Below, in pieces: positions 57,766 to 64,000 of a DNA stretch of 64,000 nucleotides (its first letter is position 1; each line of letters begins with the position of its first letter). Location of the stretch: the NCBI GenBank assembly GCA_032158295.1, contig CM063263.1, positions 7,622,501 to 7,686,500 of the forward strand, written 5' to 3'. A program made the translations under genes and the position numbers. This DNA comes from Pycnopodia helianthoides (Eukaryota; Echinodermata; Asteroidea; Forcipulatida; Asteriidae). Under the pieces are notes generated by a model. It saw nothing but the letters and a program-made list of their open reading frames with translations, was not told the origin of the DNA and searched no databases.

Positions 57766-57890
57766 GGGCTGTGTCTGAATTGGCGACTGGCTACGGCTAT
57801 GGCTGGATCACCACGTCAACATGCATTGAAGCATAGGCTGCGCTTAGCAACAGCCACAGCTGCCAATTTGGATACGGCCTTTACCGGTAT
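57766..57890. repeat. Fold-back MITE family C, copy 3
   Basis: GGCTGTGTCTGAATTGGCG at the left mirrors GCCAATTTGGATACGGCC at the right, with ACGGCTATGGCTGG and CAGCCACAGCTGC inside. It is more diverged than copies 1 and 2. Confidence 0.7.
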
Positions 57891-58391
57891 CGTTCCTCGC
57901 TAACCATTATAGTCCCGTGTCCAAAATCCTCAGAGTTTTGTCTGATTTTGAAGGATTTGGTTCTGTACCTCCAAGCCACTCCTTCTTTGCCTGGGGGCCA
58001 GTGTGCTAATCCTACCAGAGTCCAAATACTTTGGTGTTGAGTTACTATAGACTGGAGGATAATGGAGGATTCAGGATAGTCTCCATCTAAAGGCACTAAG
58101 GGTATGAAATTCCAGCCCTAACTTTCCAGCAAAGTTTCACCGCATAATTTTCCAAGAATAACTCTCAAAAATTTGCCCATTTTCTGAATTGGAATGCAAT
58201 TTTGAACGAGTTACCTGTATTCCTGGAATGCCTCTTTTTTTTTCTCTCTCTCTCAATGTTACTTGAAAGACTTTTTCCCTCTCTATTTTGTACATTTTCA
58301 ATGACTTTTGCAAGCCATATGGCAATAAACCATCTTTAGACTGATATTTCAACGTAATAAATAGTAAAAAATTGAAGTGATTTGTCTGTGA

Positions 58392-58825
58392 TTAGTTGTG
58401 GCTTCTTATATAGCGCTCCTATTCGTCACTCAGTGACGCTCAGAGGCGCTTCAACATTCAGTATTTTCCTGCAAGGTATTGTGGAGCTACATTTTGAAGT
58501 ATTAGACCTTTATTAGTCCTTTACATAGCACCATGTAATGGTTTACACGGTGCTGTGGCACAATATGCTGCCAATCAAACCAGGAACACGGGGCGAACCC
58601 CCTTCTCTTTTCGATAAGTGCACTGGTTCTTTTACGTGCGTTTAACACAACACACGGGACCAACGGCTTTAAGTCCATCCGAAGGACGCAGCAATAATGG
58701 TTTAAGTGTCTTGCTTAAGGACACAAGTGTCATGACCAGGACTTGAACCCACACTCTGCTGAACAGAAAGAAACATCAGAGTTCGAGTACGATGCTCTTA
58801 TCCGCTCTGCCACGACACGCCACAG
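58392..58825 (-). repeat. tRNA-derived SINE, near full length
   Basis: Read on the minus strand it begins GGCGTGTCGTGGC(A)GAGCGG (A-box) and continues to GGGTTCAAGTCC (B-box). The body contains CACTTGTGTCC and CCTTCGG and ends AGCGCTATATAAGAAGCC. It is the most complete copy here, about 430 bases, and resembles a Ser/Leu-type tRNA at the head. Confidence 0.75.
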
Positions 58826-59925
58826 ATCCAGGTACTGAGCTTCTATTTTAGTGCGGAACACCATTTCTTTCATTTTTCAAAAATCTTCAAAAAATCTAAA
58901 GCAGTCTTTACAATAAGCAGAGTCTGATGCCAAAACATTTTTTAGCTGGACAGGTCCAGCAATACCACTCTCACGCCCCACTTCAGAACAAATAAAGACA
59001 AGTTTTATGAATATAAACTACCTCTGTAGTGTTTTTAAAATACATATTTATTTGCACACATGCACACCTCTGAAAAAATGTTTAATTCCTTTCCAGTTTT
59101 AATTTTAGTTCTTTTCCTTCCAAATGTTCTAACCAACCTCGTTTAATACCTATACTTTTTAGAGGGAAAAAAATGAATAGAAATCATAATTTTGTGAATA
59201 CATATAATAGGAGTTTACTATTGTTATGGGGCAAACGAAGATCTATTACAATGTTTACCAAAGAAAGTTTCCAAAGAGGAAGTAACAAAGGGAAAGACAA
59301 TAATTATCATCGTCCGGGTAAAAATATTTAATTTTGTATAAAACCATAGACTGTTTTCAAACAACTGTGCTTGAGCAGAAACTGTTCCCTAACAATGTTC
59401 TACTGAGCAAAAAATAAGCAGGGTTACCAGTCACAGATGGTACATGCGACATGGTATTTTGACTGGTAACCTCATTCTGGTAAGCATAATGTTGTTGTGC
59501 TTTTAGCTACTTTAGCGGCTGTAAACAGCTGCATAGAACGTACACTTCTAAAACAAAACCATGTATTTCTATTTCTTTATAATATTCCTTCAATTTTTTT
59601 CCTGAAATGACATAGCAATGTCTGGTCGTATGGTGATGCATATACAGAAATGAACAGTGTCTAAACATCTTAAGGGTTAAAAGTGCTCTATAAAATTGGG
59701 CCCTGGGCACAATTTCATAGAGCTGGTTAAGCAGAAAAAATTGCTTAACAATTCCCTGCTTAGCAGAAATGAGCAGGATACTAGCCACACAATTGGTGCA
59801 TTCAGGCATGGCATTTGGCTGGTAACCTTAATCTGCTAAGCATAATTTTGTTGTGCTTAGCTTTTTTTTGGTGTGCTTATGCAGCTCTATAAAATTGGGC
59901 CCTGGTCAGTTGAAAATAAACACGT

Positions 59926-62900
59926 CTACTTCCTGAGCTTATAGGCAATGATTGGTTTGAATGGGGTGTGGATCATAGTTTTGTAGTTGATGGCTGGAAA
60001 GTACCCATCCACCAACGACAGCTCATATTTGCGTATCAGCACGGACATGATGGTCTTGATTTGCACGTAGGCGAAGTTCTCCCCGATACAACGATGGCGC
60101 CCGGCTCCAAAGGGAACGTAGGAGAACTTGTCACTGTTGGAAGCACTCTCATCTATGAATCTGTGGTTAAGAAAATGGGAGATATTGACGCTAAAAACTT
60201 TAAAGGGGAACTGTCGTCATGATCACAGAAGGCATGCGATTGTACATAAAATTGTACACTGTAACCCAGTTACTGCACTATCGCGTGCTGGCCGTCAAAC
60301 CTTAATAACATTGACGGTGCCCTTTGTGTTATGACAGCCAGTGCATGTGCGTGCAATGACTGGGTTAATCTCGGTTCATACTGGGACGCAAATTGTGAAA
60401 GCAAAGTGAACTTTCCTCCTCCACAATTGGAAAACAGCGCGTACAAGAATGTTTGCGTCACGTAGTTTGGTTTGCATTTGCTTCTGCGTGAAGTATGAAC
60501 CGGGCTTAACAGCTACAGGCCTGTTATGATCATGATGACAATCCTCTTCAAGGGTTTTGCAAAGTTTTCAAAATTGTTACTGTCCGAATCTCAAGTTCCA
60601 GTCTAGATGGTCGAGTCCAAGGCGTAGACCCAGCTATTGACCCATCGTGACTCAAGTCCGATTCTGTGACTTGAAATAGTGACCTGAATCAGACTTAAAG
60701 GCCCTGTACACTACTGGTAAGATCGAAAAACACAATGTTCACAGATTCACACATAACTTACATGATTTAAAGTAAGTAATGGTAGAAAGGGTTCCTTTCT
60801 AAAATATTTCTGCCTAAAATGCTATCGTTTCTGAGAAACGAGTAAAACAATAGTAATTATCGCGCGCGATAATTTGAAAAAACAGAAAACACATAAGATC
60901 TCTTTTCACTATTTTCTCGTGACCTCGATGACCAATTGAGCTCAAACTTTCACAGGTTTGTTTGTTCATGCATATGTTGAATCACACAAAATGTGGACAC
61001 TGATTTTGAGCTGTTACCAAAAGTGTACAATACCTTTAAGTACTTAAAGGTCTGATTCACATGTTTGAGTCCAGGGCCCAATTTCATAGAGCTGCCATGA
61101 AATTTCTTCATTGATAAAAACAGGATTACCAAACAAACTTCCACGTGATTTTCAGGTTAAGCAAACAACAGCTGAATACCAGTAACAAGCAATATGCAAC
61201 ACATATTTGGTTGGTAACCCTGTTTTTATCAAGGAAGAAATTTCATGCTAAGCAAATAGTTGTGCTTAGCAGCTCTATGAAATTGGGCCCAGATGGTTGA
61301 GTCAAAGTCCGAGTTATTGACCGTTGTGACTCGAATCCGAGTCTATGACATGAAAATTGTGAACTGAGTTAGACTCAAGTTGGAGTCTGAATCATACAAC
61401 ACTGGCTGCATGTGAATGGAAGAGATAAATATTAAGGAAATGAAAAATGTTTTTTCTTTACCGATCAGGGTTATAGGTCATGGGTTCTGGCATCCATTGG
61501 TCTTGAATTCGTTGGTTGACGGTCGGTGATACGCACACTTGATGTCCTGGTGGAATGGTATAACCTTGGACCTCCTGCGAAGAGAATTAAAAACCAAATA
61601 CCAAAACAACTGCTTCAAAGAAAATTCAATGTTTGATGTTTGTAGAAGATGTTTGGATAGTCTGAGACTCTCAGCTGAACCTACACACATGTAATTTACT
61701 GTTGAGAAGTACAGATTTTATACACAGTGCATTGCCATTCTGCGTCGAGTGACTTTGGCTATGGCTATGGTCGTTGACTTCAACGACAAGTTGAGGAATG
61801 GACCTTATGCACACGACATCATTTGTCGCCCTCGACTAGAGGTCAAAAGAAGGTTGCTCATTCGCCCATATTGTGCACCGCGACTACATAGCTGTGCTTT
61901 TTTTCCCAACGTTTAATCTTTGTATTTCCTCTAAGATTTGTGGCCTTATGACGTCAATGCATAAGGTCTATAGGACATTTCAACGATCCGGCCATAGCCA
62001 CTGCTGTCTGATTTTGGAAAGACCGTTCAAAATGTACACTGCTAAAAAACTGATGATGAACCCAAGACGAGGTTCGGAAAAGGCCCCTAGGCCCTTTTCA
62101 AAACCACGACTCTGGCTTCCGTTCTGGCTTTGGCTCCATCTGCCTGCTTGAATCCCCGTACCACTTAATAAAACTGCTTGCTGCTTACCATTGGAACCTT
62201 GGCAATTCTCATCATGGTCATGATGGGTGGGCGGAGCCTCAGGGTCTCCTTCAAGCAACGATCCAGTAAGGTCATATCTTTAACCTATGAATAAATCATA
62301 TCAGCATAAATGCACCAGAAATTTAACAAAAATAATCATTTAATTACTGTAAGCTTTGTACTTCATTTTGAATTACATGAAAAACATTTAAACAAGTTGT
62401 GTAGAAAAAAAGTTTCATTTAGTATTTTTTTCAATTTTTACACGAAGTTCATTTTAAATATTTAAATTTATTGAAATAGAAATCATGCACTGTTTTTCAT
62501 TGGAGGTCACAGGTTTCATCGTTATTGTTATGAAATTACAAACAAAATTAGAAAAGCTTTTACCTGATCATAAGTTAGGGGTTCGTCTATATCATCTCCA
62601 CAGACTTCAAGTTGCTCTTGGTAACAACGGTCCTGTTGGGAAAAAGGAAAGAATGAAAAAGGAAAGAAAAGAGACAAATAAAGAAATGTGAATGAATGTA
62701 CTCTTCCAACAAACAATTATGCATTGTACCTTGAACTGTTGCCTTGCATAAAGCTATCACTACTTTATTCTATTTTGTTACACATCCATCAGCACAACTA
62801 ATGCCAACAGCAGGATGAATAGGAAACGAGAAGAAATGTTCAGTTTTAGATGTGGGAGGAAAACCCCAACGGGGAAAACCCATGTAATCAGGGAGGGAGT

Positions 62901-63962
62901 GAAAACCCCAATCCACTTGCAAGGCTCTGGCCTGAGGTGGGACTCGAACTTGGGTCCACAGAGGTGAAAGGCAGGGGAAAAAACCACTGAGCCAACCTGA
63001 TCCACCAGGGTAGTGGCACTTGTGCCCCGGAGCAAGGATCTTTACCACAGCTTTGTCCTTCGGACTGGAAGTTAGGCCGTACGTCCTGTGTATTGTGCAA
63101 TGCACTAAAAGTACCCGTAGAGTGATTGTTTTAAAGAGAAGGGGGTTTGCCTCAGTGTTTCTATCATTATTGGCTGCAGATTGCACCACAGCACCTTTTT
63201 AAACCCTTACAAAGCTCTGCATACCTATTGTAAAAGTAATGAGCACTCTGAGATGCTTGTTGAGTGTGATAAAGCACTTAGCAAGAACTGTGTAATCTTA
63301 TTATTATTATTTTTTATATTTTTTTTATGAGATATTGCCTCACTCACAAGGCCGAACGGCCACTTCGAAGGTGAGGGCTACACTAAACTGATTTGGGCTG
63401 TTGACCCAAATCAACCAACACCAGGGGCACGTTGCCACGTACTCCTGGGGCTGAAATAGGGTTACACCCTTCACAGTCCGTAATGATGTAGGCATGGTAT
63501 CATCCACTAGGAGCCTGGCTGGTAGAGCAGAATGCACTACCTTCCCAATTTTACAAAGCAATTATGGTTAAGTGCCTTGCTCAAGGGCACAAGTGTCATG
63601 ACTGAGATTCGAACCCACACTGTGCTGCTGACAACACCAGAGCTCGGGTCCGGTGAACTAGACCACTCGGCCACGACACGCCACAATTACCATTATTATT
63701 ACATTTTGCACTAAAACTTTCACAAACTGTTTTTCAAGGAATGTCTACCAACATTTGTTGAGCCAAATAGGGAGGGGCAAAGATTTTCATATTTTCGGCT
63801 GTCCTGAAATCCTTCTCTTCAAAAACACCTACTTGTAGATCCTCGTTTTTGGCAAGATAGAATCCGAGCCATGAACTTGTAGTCGATGACGTATGCTGAC
63901 CTGCTAGGAGCAATCCTATACACATTCCGGCTACCTCATCATCTGTAAGTAGGTTACCATTT
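59926..63962 (-). CDS. CYP51A1: CYP51, sterol 14-alpha-demethylase (C-terminal exons; gene runs off the window)
   Basis: Five minus-strand exons: 63962-63833, 62632-62564, 62284-62189, 61574-61462 and 60160-59926 (stop TAG). Phases match throughout. The I-helix reads [20 protein letters not shown] followed by TSSTTSSW, the CYP51 signature. The K-helix ExxR is in [34 protein letters not shown] follows. The heme loop is [15 protein letters not shown] with the thiolate Cys. The tail [18 protein letters not shown] is typical. CYP51 is an ER-bound P450 that removes the 14-alpha methyl of lanosterol or related sterols. No broken frame was seen. The N-terminal half is beyond the right edge; the acceptor at 63,963 is the likeliest, but the exon could extend further. 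Confidence 0.95.
60699..61035 (-). mobile_element. Diverged TTAA MITE related to family A, in a CYP51 intron
   Basis: TTAA at 60,695-60,698 and 61,036-61,039. The termini are AGGCCCTGTACACTACTGGT and ACCAAAAGTGTACAATACCT. The block CACTATTTTCTCGTGACC...GAGCTCAAACTT...CAGGTTTGT is shared with family A, but most of the remainder has diverged. Confidence 0.75.
62770..63290. repeat. SINE-derived sequence in a CYP51 intron
   Basis: A minus-oriented tRNA-like head (GGACTCGAAC, CCACTGAGCCAACC) near 62,935-63,005 abuts plus-oriented SINE body text (CCTTCGGACTGGAAG, GGCTGCAGATTGCACCACAGC, TGATAAAGCACTTAG) to about 63,290. Confidence 0.55.
63330..63690 (-). repeat. tRNA-derived SINE in a CYP51 intron
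   Basis: On the minus strand it starts GGCGTGTCGTGGCCGAGTGG (A-box) and has GGGTTCGAATCTC (B-box). The body includes CATGACACTTGTGCCC and CTTAACCATAATTGC. The distal part (CCCAAATCAACCAACACC region) differs from the other copies. Confidence 0.7.
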
Positions 63963-64000
63963 CTGTTGGTAGTAAAAATGTGCAACGATCAAAATGTGCA

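Larger units (their letters stand above)
53864..59900. other. SARNP 3' UTR and repeat-rich intergenic region
   Basis: A possible polyadenylation signal (AATAAA) lies at about 54,286. Beyond it I see only MITEs, SINEs and fold-back repeats, listed separately. No exon series was found between SARNP and CYP51. Confidence 0.55.

Noticed and set aside
61873..62151. Plus-strand ORF overlapping CYP51
   Set aside because: It overlaps the antisense of the ExxR exon (62,189-62,284 lies just beyond) and intron repeats. The minus-strand CYP51 exons explain the conserved sequence.

Overview
This is eukaryotic, almost certainly metazoan, genomic DNA. Genes are split into short exons with GT/AG introns, intergenic space is AT-rich and full of short non-autonomous transposons and tRNA-derived SINEs, and two runs of exactly 100 N mark scaffold gaps. 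The gene content and the style of the repeats suggest a marine invertebrate deuterostome, perhaps an echinoderm. The phylum is inference only.

Layout. Positions 1-135 hold the last coding exon of an unrecognised gene. From 200 to 13,900 I see almost only repeats: fold-back elements, a SINE, a TA microsatellite, TTAA-flanked MITEs and a roughly 260-bp tandem repeat family in several clusters. From 14,425 to at least 23,457 (+) lies the most unusual gene. Ten phase-compatible exons encode a KMT5A/SETD8-like SET domain, then a BRCA1/BARD1-type tandem BRCT, then a long acidic 9-residue repeat. A 51-codon membrane-peptide ORF sits just upstream. At 25,243-25,975 is a frame-broken ORF with a CxYC...HxxxKH zinc-finger-like start. 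From about 25,975 to the gap at 32,606 the sequence is abnormal (about 1 kb nearly lacking G, long homopolymers, a decayed 215-bp tandem array) and looks like poor-quality assembly.

Positions 35,625-39,637 (-) and 40,908-44,571 (+) are a head-to-head pair of mitochondrial nuclease EXOG genes. The minus-strand copy keeps the SRGHMAPAGN active site. The plus-strand copy has Gln where the catalytic His should be and a broken C-terminus. After a second gap (44,694-44,793), 48,145-53,863 (+) encodes all but the N-terminus of SARNP/Hcc-1 (THO1-like mRNA export factor). At 59,926-63,962 (-) are the last five exons of CYP51 (sterol 14-alpha-demethylase), which runs off the right edge.

The genes do not form a pathway. 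Several exons carry single- or double-base frame breaks inside otherwise conserved sequence, so base-level assembly error must be considered before calling pseudogenes.
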